5,747 nt of DNA from Thermoplasmatales archaeon. Lineage in GTDB: Archaea; Thermoplasmatota; E2; UBA202; DSCA01. Under the pieces are notes generated by a model. It ran no database searches, was not told the origin of the DNA, and was given only the letters and a program-made list of their open reading frames with translations. Each line of letters begins with the position of its first letter. Position 1 is the stretch's first letter. The position numbers were made by a program, and so were the translations under genes. The stretch covers positions 1 through 5,747 of the forward strand of contig DSCA01000151.1 of the NCBI GenBank assembly GCA_011049295.1, written 5' to 3'. This document shows, piece after piece, positions 1 through 5,747 of the stretch.

Positions 1-1
1 C

Positions 2-778
2 TCCACCGGCGTCCCCACCTACACCGAGCAGGGGGACCTGTATTTTGCCCTCCATCAGGGACACGGAGAGTTCCCCCGCCTGGTGGCCTCCCCGGGCAGC
101 GTGGCCGAGGCCTTCCGGCTGACCGGTGAACTCCTGGCTCTGGCCTGGCGCTTTCAGACCCCGGCGGTGCTGCTCACCGAGAAGCACCTGTCCGAGAGCC
201 GGGTGACCACCAGCCTGGACGGCGAGGTGGCCTGGCCACAGGAAAAAGCCCATCGGCGGGGACCCTACCGCCGCTACCGCATCACCGACGACGGCATATC
301 CCCCCTGCTGTTTCCCCCCAGCCGGGAGGTCATCAAGTGGAACAGCTACGAGCACGACGAGAGGGGCATCACCACCGAGGAGGCGGAGACCATTTCCCTG
401 ATGCACAAAAAGCGGCAGCGGAAGGAAGAGAGCCTGTCCAAATACCTGCGGGGCATGCACACGATGAACACCTTCGGCCGTACAGGTCCGGTCGTTTTCA
501 CCTACGGCTCCACCACCCTGAGCGTGCGGGAAGCCCTGTGCCACGCCGGGCTGGAGGCCCAGGTGGTGCAGCCCATCTACCTACGGCCCCTGCCCACCTG
601 GGAGCTGGAGGCCTACGCGGACCAGCAGCCGGTGGTGGTGGAGCAGAGCGCCGCCGGCTCCTTTGCCCGCCTGCTGCAGGAAAGGGCAGATATCAGTCCG
701 GGCCACGTCATCCGCCGGTACGACGGAAGACCCTTTGACCCCCGGGACCTGGCCCACCGGCTGCAGGAGGTGCTCTGA
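2..778 (+). CDS. korA: 2-oxoacid:ferredoxin oxidoreductase, alpha subunit (KorA type), C-terminal part; 5' end outside window
   Basis: This is the C-terminal 258 codons of the alpha subunit of a 2-oxoacid (probably 2-oxoglutarate):ferredoxin oxidoreductase. The enzyme oxidatively decarboxylates a 2-oxoacid to acyl-CoA in the cytoplasm and reduces ferredoxin, or runs in reverse to fix CO2. The frame is open from base 2, and the visible protein begins inside the conserved STG.PT.TEQGDL.FAL..GHGEFPR block. It continues through NSYEHDERGITTEEAE (about residues 114-129) and ends with the usual C-terminal domain (VVFTYGSTTLSVREA, then PVVVEQSAAGSFARLL). The GTG at 83 is an internal valine codon inside conserved sequence, not the start. 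Whether the missing N-terminus carries a fused gamma domain cannot be seen. The TGA stop shares one base with the korB start (TGATG), which suggests translational coupling. Substrate choice between 2-oxoglutarate and other 2-oxoacids cannot be settled from this fragment. Confidence 0.93.
   Translation, partial: STGVPTYTEQGDLYFALHQGHGEFPRLVASPGSVAEAFRLTGELLALAWRFQTPAVLLTEKHLSESRVTTSLDGEVAWPQEKAHRRGPYRRYRITDDGISPLLFPPSREVIKWNSYEHDERGITTEEAETISLMHKKRQRKEESLSKYLRGMHTMNTFGRTGPVVFTYGSTTLSVREALCHAGLEAQVVQPIYLRPLPTWELEAYADQQPVVVEQSAAGSFARLLQERADISPGHVIRRYDGRPFDPRDLAHRLQEVL
765..770 (+). promoter_or_regulatory. Ribosome binding site for korB
   Basis: A full AGGAGG Shine-Dalgarno sequence sits inside the last codons of korA, 7 bases before the ATG at 778. 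It supports that start and tight coupling of the two subunits. Confidence 0.85.
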
Positions 779-1626
779 TGGACGGATTGGATACCGGCGC
801 CGAAAACACCTGGTGCCCGGGCTGTGGAAACTTCGGCATCCTGCGGGCGGTAAAAAAGGCGGTGCAGCGGCTGGAGGAGACGGGGGTGGAACGGGACCGC
901 CTGGTCATCTGTGCCGGCATCGGCTGCCACGGCAAAATATTTGATTATCTCCACCTGAGCGGGCTGTACTCGCTGCACGGACGCTCCGTGGCCGCGGTCA
1001 GCGGCATGAAGATGGCCAACCCGGAGCTCAGGCCCATCGCCTTCGTGGGCGATGGTGACGCCTACGGGGAGGGGCTGGCTCACCTGCTGTTTGCCGCCAA
1101 GCGCAACATGGATGTCACGGTGCTGGTGCATAACAACGGGGTCTACGCCCTGACTACCGGGCAGTTCACGCCCACCACGGCTAGGGGAGCCAGGACCCGC
1201 TCCTCTCCCCGGGGAAACGTAGAGGAGCCCTTCCACCCCCTCGCCCTGCTGCTGGAGGCGGGGGCCACCCTGGTGGCCCGGGGCTACCCGGGCAGACTGG
1301 ACCACCTGGCCGAGTTGATAGTGCAGGCGGTGCAGCATCCGGGATTTGCCATGGTGGACATCCTGCAGCCCTGTGTCACCTTCCACGATACCTACAAGGA
1401 GTACAACAAGAAGGTAGAGGTGCTGGAGGAGCCCCTTGACTACCCGGGGGCCCTGGTCCTGGCCCGGGAGCGCGACCGGTTGCCCATCGGCATCTTCTAC
1501 CGAACAGAGAAGCCGGTGTACCACCGGGAGCTGCACGGCGACCTCCACCCCATCCGGGACAGTCTGTCCAGGAAGCAGCGCTGGCAGCTGGTGCAGAAAC
1601 TGCTCTCAGGGGAAACCAATGAGTGA
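778..1626 (+). CDS. korB: 2-oxoacid:ferredoxin oxidoreductase, beta subunit (KorB)
   Basis: This 282-residue protein is the thiamine diphosphate and [4Fe-4S] subunit that pairs with the upstream alpha subunit to decarboxylate a 2-oxoacid and pass electrons to ferredoxin. The length is normal for the family. Visible motifs in order are WCPGCGN (Cys13, Cys16), GIGCHGK (Cys50), the TPP/Mg motif GDGDAYGEG (91-99) with its partner NNGVYALTTGQFTPTT (119-134), and the late Cys199 in QPCVTFHD. Cys13, Cys16, Cys50 and Cys199 match the four-cysteine cluster pattern of this family. The start at 778 has an ideal Shine-Dalgarno and overlaps the korA stop by one base. The 3' end overlaps the next gene by 8 bases (ATGAGTGA), so both genes are probably co-translated. 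No separate ferredoxin-like delta subunit follows, as in the two-subunit Kor/OFOR type. The 2-oxoglutarate assignment is by family resemblance. Confidence 0.95.
   Translation: MDGLDTGAENTWCPGCGNFGILRAVKKAVQRLEETGVERDRLVICAGIGCHGKIFDYLHLSGLYSLHGRSVAAVSGMKMANPELRPIAFVGDGDAYGEGLAHLLFAAKRNMDVTVLVHNNGVYALTTGQFTPTTARGARTRSSPRGNVEEPFHPLALLLEAGATLVARGYPGRLDHLAELIVQAVQHPGFAMVDILQPCVTFHDTYKEYNKKVEVLEEPLDYPGALVLARERDRLPIGIFYRTEKPVYHRELHGDLHPIRDSLSRKQRWQLVQKLLSGETNE
1608..1613 (+). promoter_or_regulatory. Ribosome binding site deciding the metal ATPase start
   Basis: AGGGGA lies 5 bases upstream of the ATG at 1619, within the korB 3' end. It supports 1619 over an upstream in-frame start at 1436, which would overlap korB by about 190 bases and add 61 residues of low-complexity shadow sequence with no family resemblance. 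Confidence 0.6.
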
Positions 1627-3661
1627 GATACACGGTCAGAGGCACGGGCACCACGACCATCACCGCATGATGATGGAGGACTTCAAACGCCGATTCTTTG
1701 TGTCCCTCCTGCTCACCCTCCCCGTTCTGCTCCTCTCCCCCGTCATTCAGGGGTGGCTCCGGTTTACGCTGGATTTTACGGGCAGAGATTACCTGCTCTT
1801 TGCCCTCTCCTCCCTCATTTTCTTTTACGGAGGCTGGCCCTTCCTGTATGGTCTGTACGAGGAGGCCAGACAGCGCTCCCCGGGTATGATGACCCTGATT
1901 GCGGTGGCCATCGGCGTTGCCTACGTGTACAGCGGGGCCGTGGTTCTGGGGCTCCCTGGCACCTTTTTCTTCTGGGAGCTGGCCACCCTGATAGACGTGA
2001 TGCTCTTGGGTCACTGGGTGGAGATGAGGTCGGTGCTCAGCGCCTCCCGGGCCCTGCAGGAGCTCTCCCGCCTGCTGCCTGACACCGCCCACCGCTTGGA
2101 AAACGGCGATGTCCGGGAGGTGGAAGTCAGCCAGCTGTCCCCCGGCGACCGGGTGCTGATAAAGCCCGGAGAAAAAATTCCCTCCGATGGGAGGGTGGTC
2201 AGGGGCAGCAGCTACGTGGACCAGGCCCTGCTCACCGGGGAGAGCACGCCGGTGGAAAAGGGAGAGGATGACCAGGTGATAGCCGGGGCCGTCAACGGCG
2301 AGGGGTCCCTGGAGGTGGAGGTGGCCCACACCGGAGATGACACCTACCTGTCCAAGGTCATCAGCCTGGTGGAGAGAGCCCAGCGGTCCAAGTCCCACAC
2401 CCAGAGGCTGGCCGACCGGGCCGCCTTCTGGCTAACGGTGATTGCTCTCACCGCTGGCTTTGCCACCCTGTCCGCCTGGCTGCTCTCCGGCCACGATGTG
2501 GCCTTCTCCATAGAGCGCATGGCCACGGTGATGGTCATCACCTGCCCCCACGCCCTGGGTCTGGCCATCCCCCTGGTGGTGGCGGTCTCCACCTCCCTCT
2601 CCGCCCGGCACGGCCTCCTGATTCGCAACCGGACGGCCTTTGAAAATGCCCGCCGCATCACCACCGTGGTGTTCGACAAGACGGGAACCCTCACCGAGGG
2701 CCGGTTCGGGGTGCAGCAGATGCAGGTCGTGGATAAAAACCTGGAGGAAGAGGAGATGCTGCAGATGGCTGCCTCCCTGGAGCAGCTCTCGGAGCACCCC
2801 ATCGCCCGGGCCGTAGTGGAGACGGCGGAGAAGCGAGGCCTTTCGCTGCTGGAGGCCAGCGATTTTCGGGCCATCTCGGGCCAGGGGGTGGAGGGCCGGG
2901 TGGCGGGAAAACAGGTGCAGGTGGTGAGCCCCGGCTACCTTCGCTCCCAGCATCGGTCCCTTCCCGACGGGGATGGCTCTCCGGGAGGCACCCGGGTCTA
3001 CGTGGTGGTGGAGGGCCGGGTGGCCGGCTCCATCCTCCTGGCCGACCGCATCCGTCCCTCCTCCTTCCGGGCCGTCCGGGCGCTGCAGCAGCGGGGCATC
3101 AAGTGCTGGATGCTCACCGGGGACACAGACCATGTGGCCGGCGGCGTGGCCCGGGAGCTGGGACTGGATGGCTACTTTGCCGGGGTTCTCCCCCACGAAA
3201 AACAGGAGAAAATCCGGGCGCTGCAGCAGCGGGGAGAGTTCGTGGCCATGACCGGAGACGGCATCAACGACGCCCCGGCCCTGGCCCAGGCAGACGTGGG
3301 CATCGCCGTGGGCTCGGGAACCGACGTGGCGGCGGAGACCGCGGACATCATCCTGGTGGAGAGCGACCCGGCGGACGTGTCATCTCTTATCCTCTTCGGC
3401 ACCGCCACCTACAGGAAAATGGCCCAAAATCTTTTATGGGCCACCGGTTACAATGTGGTAGCCATCCCGCTGGCCGCCGGCGTCCTGTATCCACAGGGGG
3501 TAGTCATCTCCCCGGCTCTGGGGGCCGTCCTCATGTCTCTGAGCACGGTCATCGTGGCCGTCAACGCCCGTCTGCTGCGGCCGCCCACGGAGGAAGACTA
3601 TGGGCATCCTGGAAGTAAGCAACCTGCACCTGACCATCAACGGCACCAGAATCCTGAATGA
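1619..3661 (+). CDS. copB: Heavy-metal (copper/silver) translocating P-type ATPase, CopB type (P1B-3)
   Basis: This 680-residue membrane pump uses ATP to export copper, and possibly silver, from the cytoplasm. The N-terminus is short and His-rich (HGQRHGHHDHH, 5-15), with no CxxC metal-binding domain. By eye there are eight membrane segments, near 25-46, 58-78, 89-111, 115-131, 269-290, 302-325, 605-624 and 628-651. Catalytic motifs are TGES (207-210, actuator), DKTGTLT with phosphorylated Asp353, SEHP (391-394, nucleotide binding), MLTGD (498-502) and TGDGINDAP (545-553). The membrane metal site is CPH (309-311). The last two helices carry N604-x6-YN-x4-P617 and P632-x6-MS-x-ST...NA650. Together these are the P1B-3 (CopB) signature; family members are reported to move Cu2+, Cu+ or Ag+. 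It overlaps korB by 8 bases and the ABC ATPase gene by 62 bases. The last 20 or so residues after NARLLRPP look non-family and arise from that overlap. Confidence 0.95.
   Translation: MSEIHGQRHGHHDHHRMMMEDFKRRFFVSLLLTLPVLLLSPVIQGWLRFTLDFTGRDYLLFALSSLIFFYGGWPFLYGLYEEARQRSPGMMTLIAVAIGVAYVYSGAVVLGLPGTFFFWELATLIDVMLLGHWVEMRSVLSASRALQELSRLLPDTAHRLENGDVREVEVSQLSPGDRVLIKPGEKIPSDGRVVRGSSYVDQALLTGESTPVEKGEDDQVIAGAVNGEGSLEVEVAHTGDDTYLSKVISLVERAQRSKSHTQRLADRAAFWLTVIALTAGFATLSAWLLSGHDVAFSIERMATVMVITCPHALGLAIPLVVAVSTSLSARHGLLIRNRTAFENARRITTVVFDKTGTLTEGRFGVQQMQVVDKNLEEEEMLQMAASLEQLSEHPIARAVVETAEKRGLSLLEASDFRAISGQGVEGRVAGKQVQVVSPGYLRSQHRSLPDGDGSPGGTRVYVVVEGRVAGSILLADRIRPSSFRAVRALQQRGIKCWMLTGDTDHVAGGVARELGLDGYFAGVLPHEKQEKIRALQQRGEFVAMTGDGINDAPALAQADVGIAVGSGTDVAAETADIILVESDPADVSSLILFGTATYRKMAQNLLWATGYNVVAIPLAAGVLYPQGVVISPALGAVLMSLSTVIVAVNARLLRPPTEEDYGHPGSKQPAPDHQRHQNPE
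3589..3593 (+). promoter_or_regulatory. Ribosome binding site for the SufC-like ATPase
   Basis: GGAGG lies 6 bases before the ATG at 3600, within the copB coding region. It strongly supports that start despite the 62-base overlap with copB. Confidence 0.85.
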
Positions 3662-4343
3662 CGTAACCCTTGACTTCTGGGAGGGACACGTACATGCAGT
3701 GGTAGGCCCCAACGGGGCCGGCAAGTCCACCCTGGCCGCCGCCATCATGGGGCTGGAGGGATACCGGGACGTGGAGGGCGACATCCGTTTTGAGGGCCAG
3801 TCCATCACCGGGCTGAGCGTGGACCAGAGGGCCAAAAAGGGCATCACCCTGGCCTGGCAGGAGCCGGCCCGCTACGAGGGACTGAGCGTGGCAAAGTTTC
3901 TGGGGGCGGCGGCCGCCGACGGCGGCATCACGGCGGAGGAGGCACTGGAGCAGGTGGGGCTGAGCCCCGCCCGGTATCTCCATCGGGCCGTGGATAAGAG
4001 TCTCAGCGGGGGGGAGCGCAAAAAGCTGGAGCTGGCCTCCATTCTGGTGATGGAGCCCCGCTTCGTGATGCTGGACGAGCCGGACTCCGGCATCGACGTG
4101 GCCTCCCTGCACAAAATATTCGAGGGCATCCAGTCGCTGCGAAAGCAGGGGGCGACGGTGGTGCTTATTACCCACAGCATTACGGTGATGAAACAGGCCG
4201 AGCATGCCTTCCTGTTCTGCGGCGGCCGACTGATAGACAAGGGACGCACCCCAAGCATTCTTCCCTATTTCGAGGGGGAATGCCTGCCCTGCGACCACCA
4301 GAACGTTCCCACCCGGGGAGGAGATGAGCATGGACATGAATAA
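3600..4343 (+). CDS. sufC: SufC-like ABC ATPase of a minimal Fe-S cluster assembly system (SmsC)
   Basis: This 247-residue cytosolic ABC ATPase powers Fe-S cluster assembly on its SufB/D-like partner, encoded next. It has no membrane segments, so it is not a transporter subunit in itself. Motifs in order are Walker A GPNGAGKST (36-44, Lys42), Q-loop Gln87 in LAWQEPARYEGLSV, signature LSGGERKK (135-142), Walker B VMLDEPDSGID (156-166, Glu160 catalytic) and H-loop His192 in LITHS. The DSGID after Walker B and the immediate SufB/D-type neighbour separate it from ordinary importer ATPases. The sequence style resembles the archaeal and anaerobe SmsC/MJ0035 group. The C-terminal tail is unusual: CLPCDH (228-233, a CxxC) followed by GGDEHGHE. 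The start has a strong Shine-Dalgarno, and the stop overlaps the next gene. Role as SmsC is inferred from family and context. Confidence 0.92.
   Translation: MGILEVSNLHLTINGTRILNDVTLDFWEGHVHAVVGPNGAGKSTLAAAIMGLEGYRDVEGDIRFEGQSITGLSVDQRAKKGITLAWQEPARYEGLSVAKFLGAAAADGGITAEEALEQVGLSPARYLHRAVDKSLSGGERKKLELASILVMEPRFVMLDEPDSGIDVASLHKIFEGIQSLRKQGATVVLITHSITVMKQAEHAFLFCGGRLIDKGRTPSILPYFEGECLPCDHQNVPTRGGDEHGHE
4317..4321 (+). promoter_or_regulatory. Ribosome binding site deciding among three ATGs of the SufB/D-like gene
   Basis: GGAGG is followed by in-frame ATGs at 4324, 4330 and 4336, with spacers of 2, 8 and 14 bases. Only 4330 has a normal spacing, so it is the preferred start; 4324 remains possible. 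Confidence 0.6.
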
Positions 4344-5250
4344 TTTGCTGGAGATGGCCGGGGTAAACGGGGCTCTGCAGGACCCGGACACCGCCCATCT
4401 GGCCATCGACGTGCACCGGGTGATGAGCAAAAACCTTGTGCCCGGCCTGCAGGTGGAAACCGAGGAGGCCGAGGGAGTTATCCGGGTGCGCATCAGGGTG
4501 GAAGAGGGCGCACACATCCATAGACCGGTGCACCTGTGCTTCGGGATCACCCATCAGCAGGCGCAGCAGCTCATCGACATGGACGTGGAGGTGGGCAGAA
4601 AGGCCCGCATAGAGGTTCTCTCCCACTGCATTTTCCCCCGGGCCACCGATGTCCGCCACCAGATGCAGGCCCGCATCCACGTGGGCGAGGACGCCTCCTA
4701 CCGCTATCTGGAGAAACACATCCACTCCGACCGGGGAGGCCTCGCCGTCTATCCCAGCGCCCAGGTGGAACTGGAGAGGGGAGCCCGGTTCAGCACGGAC
4801 TTCGAGCTGGTCAGGGGCCGCGTGGGCACCCTGGCCATCGATTACGTCCTCACCGGCAGGTATCACAGCATCCTGGAGATGGTGAGCAGGGTGAACGGCC
4901 GGGGCGACGATGACATCAGCATCCGGGAGGTAGGCTACCTGGTGGGGGAGCACGCCCGGGGAGCGCTCACCTCCCGGGTGGCGGTGCGGGACCGGGCCCA
5001 GGCCCAGGTGTACAACAAGCTGCGGGCCACCGCCCCCCATGCCCGGGGTCACGTGGACTGCAAGGAAATCATTCAGGATGACGGCAAAGCCACCGCCATC
5101 CCCATCGTGGAGGTCGTCCATCCCCTGGCCCATGTCACCCACGAGGCGGCCATCGGCAGCGTGGACACCAAGCAGCTGGAGACCCTCATGGCCCGAGGGC
5201 TGGACGAGGACCAGGCCACCGAACTGATCATCGAGGGGTTGCTCTCCTAG
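4330..5250 (+). CDS. sufB: Short SufB/SufD-family Fe-S cluster assembly scaffold (SmsB)
   Basis: This protein of 306 residues (308 if started at 4324) is the likely scaffold on which Fe-S clusters are built, driven by the adjacent SufC-like ATPase. The middle consists of the beta-helix-like repeats expected of the SufBD core. The C-terminus reads GHVDCKE, then AIPIVEVVHP, then VTHEAAIGSVD, then QLETLMARGLDEDQATELIIEGLLS, the hallmark end of SufB/SufD proteins. Numbered from 4324, Cys246 and His273-Glu274 are the visible candidates for cluster assembly; Cys72 and Cys102 are the only other cysteines. It is much shorter than bacterial SufB (about 470-495 residues) and close to the single short SufB-like proteins of methanogens such as MJ0034, so it fits the two-gene SMS system. 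No sufD, sufS, sufU or sufE is visible. It overlaps sufC by 14 bases and ends one base before the next gene. Confidence 0.92.
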   Translation: MDMNNLLEMAGVNGALQDPDTAHLAIDVHRVMSKNLVPGLQVETEEAEGVIRVRIRVEEGAHIHRPVHLCFGITHQQAQQLIDMDVEVGRKARIEVLSHCIFPRATDVRHQMQARIHVGEDASYRYLEKHIHSDRGGLAVYPSAQVELERGARFSTDFELVRGRVGTLAIDYVLTGRYHSILEMVSRVNGRGDDDISIREVGYLVGEHARGALTSRVAVRDRAQAQVYNKLRATAPHARGHVDCKEIIQDDGKATAIPIVEVVHPLAHVTHEAAIGSVDTKQLETLMARGLDEDQATELIIEGLLS

Positions 5251-5251
5251 G

Positions 5252-5701
5252 ATGGACATGACTGGCGGCGAGCAGGAGATATGTACCGCCATCCGCCGTC
5301 GGGTGGCAGCAGAGGGCATCACCCCCGAAACCCTGGCCGCCTTCCAGCGCCTGGTGTACGAACACTACCGGCGCCACCCCCGCTCCTTTCCCTGGAGGGA
5401 GACCCGCGACCCCTACCGCATCCTGGTGTCAGAAGTCATGCTCCAGCAGACCCCGGTGGAGCGGGTGCGGGACACGTTCACCGCCTTCGTTGCCGCCTTT
5501 CCCGACTTCGCGTCACTGGCCCGGGCATCCCTTCAGGAGGTGTTGGCAGCCTGGCAGGGACTGGGCTACAACCGACGGGCCGTGGCCCTGAATCGAACCG
5601 CCCAGGAGGTCGTGCAGCGGTTTGACGGGGTGCTCCCCTCCGACGAGGCGACGCTGCGCTCCCTGCCCGGCATCGGCCCCTACACGGGGGCCGCCGTGTA
5701 G
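5252..5701 (+). CDS. mutY: MutY-like A/G-specific adenine DNA glycosylase (HhH-GPD), N-terminal part; 3' end lost at fold-back
   Basis: This is the first 149 residues of a base-excision repair glycosylase that would remove adenine mispaired with 8-oxoguanine. Visible motifs are FPWRETRDPYRILVSEVMLQQT (46-67), in which Glu61 matches the catalytic glutamate of MutY, GLGYNRRA (103-110), and the helix-hairpin-helix LPGIGPYTGAAV (138-149). The catalytic Asp region and any four-cysteine Fe-S motif should lie beyond the break and are not present. The TAG stop at 5699-5701 falls at the start of a reverse-complement copy of the gene itself, so it is very probably not native; a complete MutY is normally 220-360 residues. 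About 30 residues precede the usual family start, so a later start is possible, although ATG 5252 follows the sufB stop by one base. Shine-Dalgarno support is weak (AGGGG, 13 bases upstream). A related HhH-GPD glycosylase other than MutY is not excluded. Confidence 0.85.
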   Translation: MDMTGGEQEICTAIRRRVAAEGITPETLAAFQRLVYEHYRRHPRSFPWRETRDPYRILVSEVMLQQTPVERVRDTFTAFVAAFPDFASLARASLQEVLAAWQGLGYNRRAVALNRTAQEVVQRFDGVLPSDEATLRSLPGIGPYTGAAV

Positions 5702-5747
5702 GGGCCGATGCCGGGCCGGGAGCGCAGCGTCGCCTCGTCGTAGGGGA
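5634..5747. repeat. 57-bp near-perfect inverted repeat at the window end (probable fold-back artefact)
   Basis: Bases 5634-5690 and 5691-5747 are reverse complements with 54 of 57 positions matching and no spacer. Mismatched pairs are 5640/5741, 5664/5717 and 5688/5693. The left arm reads as good MutY-family protein (SDEATLRSLPGIGPYTG). At two mismatches the right arm's version would change Ser to Tyr and Leu to Arg, so the right arm is the derived, less accurate copy. A short natural hairpin, CACGG (5683-5687) with CCGTG (5694-5698), sits at the centre. A 3' end folding back on this stem and being extended would yield exactly this structure. The reading as an artefact is inference; a native terminator or attachment site is unlikely because the arm is conserved coding sequence. 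Confidence 0.93.

Noticed and set aside
1436..1618. Upstream in-frame extension of the metal ATPase from 1436
   Set aside because: It overlaps conserved korB sequence, encodes Ser/Thr/Cys/Gly-rich sequence with no resemblance to the family, and the ATG at 1619 has its own Shine-Dalgarno and a typical His-rich CopB start.
3600..4343. ABC transporter ATPase for the import or export of a solute
   Set aside because: No permease or binding protein is adjacent; the next gene is a clear SufB/SufD-family protein and the post-Walker B DSGID is typical of the SufC group.
4180..5322. Long minus-strand open frame (380 codons) opposite sufB, with similar ones opposite korB, copB and sufC
   Set aside because: High GC and third-position bias of the + strand genes keep the opposite strand open. 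The translations are low-complexity (His, Gly, Val, Gln rich) with no recognisable motif, while the + strand proteins match known families along their length.
5634..5747. The terminal palindrome as a transcription terminator, attachment site, telomere or transposon end
   Set aside because: The left arm is conserved protein-coding sequence, the arms have no U-tract after them, there is no target duplication or transposase, and the copy degrades conserved residues, all pointing to a fold-back copy.
1..5747. Promoter, operator, riboswitch, CRISPR array, tRNA or insertion sequence
   Set aside because: There is no intergenic space longer than one base between genes, so no room for a promoter region. 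No regularly spaced repeats, tRNA-like clover leaf or transposase motif was seen.

Overview
This is a compact, high-GC (roughly two-thirds G+C by eye) prokaryotic window. All genes lie on the + strand and there is almost no intergenic DNA. Good Shine-Dalgarno sequences lie within upstream coding sequence, and every gene junction is a short overlap or a 1-base gap. The gene set is a 2-oxoacid:ferredoxin oxidoreductase, a CopB-type metal ATPase, a two-gene minimal SUF-like Fe-S assembly system and an HhH-GPD DNA glycosylase. It points to an anaerobic or oxygen-sensitive organism. An anaerobic bacterium such as a Chloroflexota/Dehalococcoidia or Clostridia relative is plausible, and an archaeon is not excluded. 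This taxonomic guess is inference only.

Layout: (1) 2-778, the C-terminal part of the 2-oxoacid:ferredoxin oxidoreductase alpha subunit (KorA type), cut by the left edge. (2) 778-1626, the beta subunit (KorB), which binds TPP and an Fe-S cluster. (3) 1619-3661, a P1B-3 (CopB-type) heavy-metal ATPase with a His-rich N-terminus. (4) 3600-4343, a SufC-like ABC ATPase (SmsC). (5) 4330-5250, a short single-domain SufB/SufD-like scaffold (SmsB). (6) from 5252, the N-terminal part of a MutY-like adenine glycosylase, cut off near the right edge.

The genes look like one translationally coupled operon. They share a plausible theme. The oxidoreductase needs Fe-S clusters, and MutY-type glycosylases usually do. 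SmsCB is the machinery that would build such clusters, and copper, the likely substrate of the ATPase, is a known poison of exposed Fe-S clusters. This functional link is inference; each family call is well supported by motifs.

The most unusual structure is at the right end. The last 114 bases (5634-5747) form a near-perfect, almost spacerless 57-bp inverted repeat. The final 49 bases are a reverse-complement copy of the glycosylase coding sequence, and this copy creates the apparent stop codon. It looks like a fold-back (snap-back) amplification, sequencing or assembly artefact rather than native sequence. I did not find an undescribed defence system, mobile element, CRISPR array, tRNA or rRNA here.
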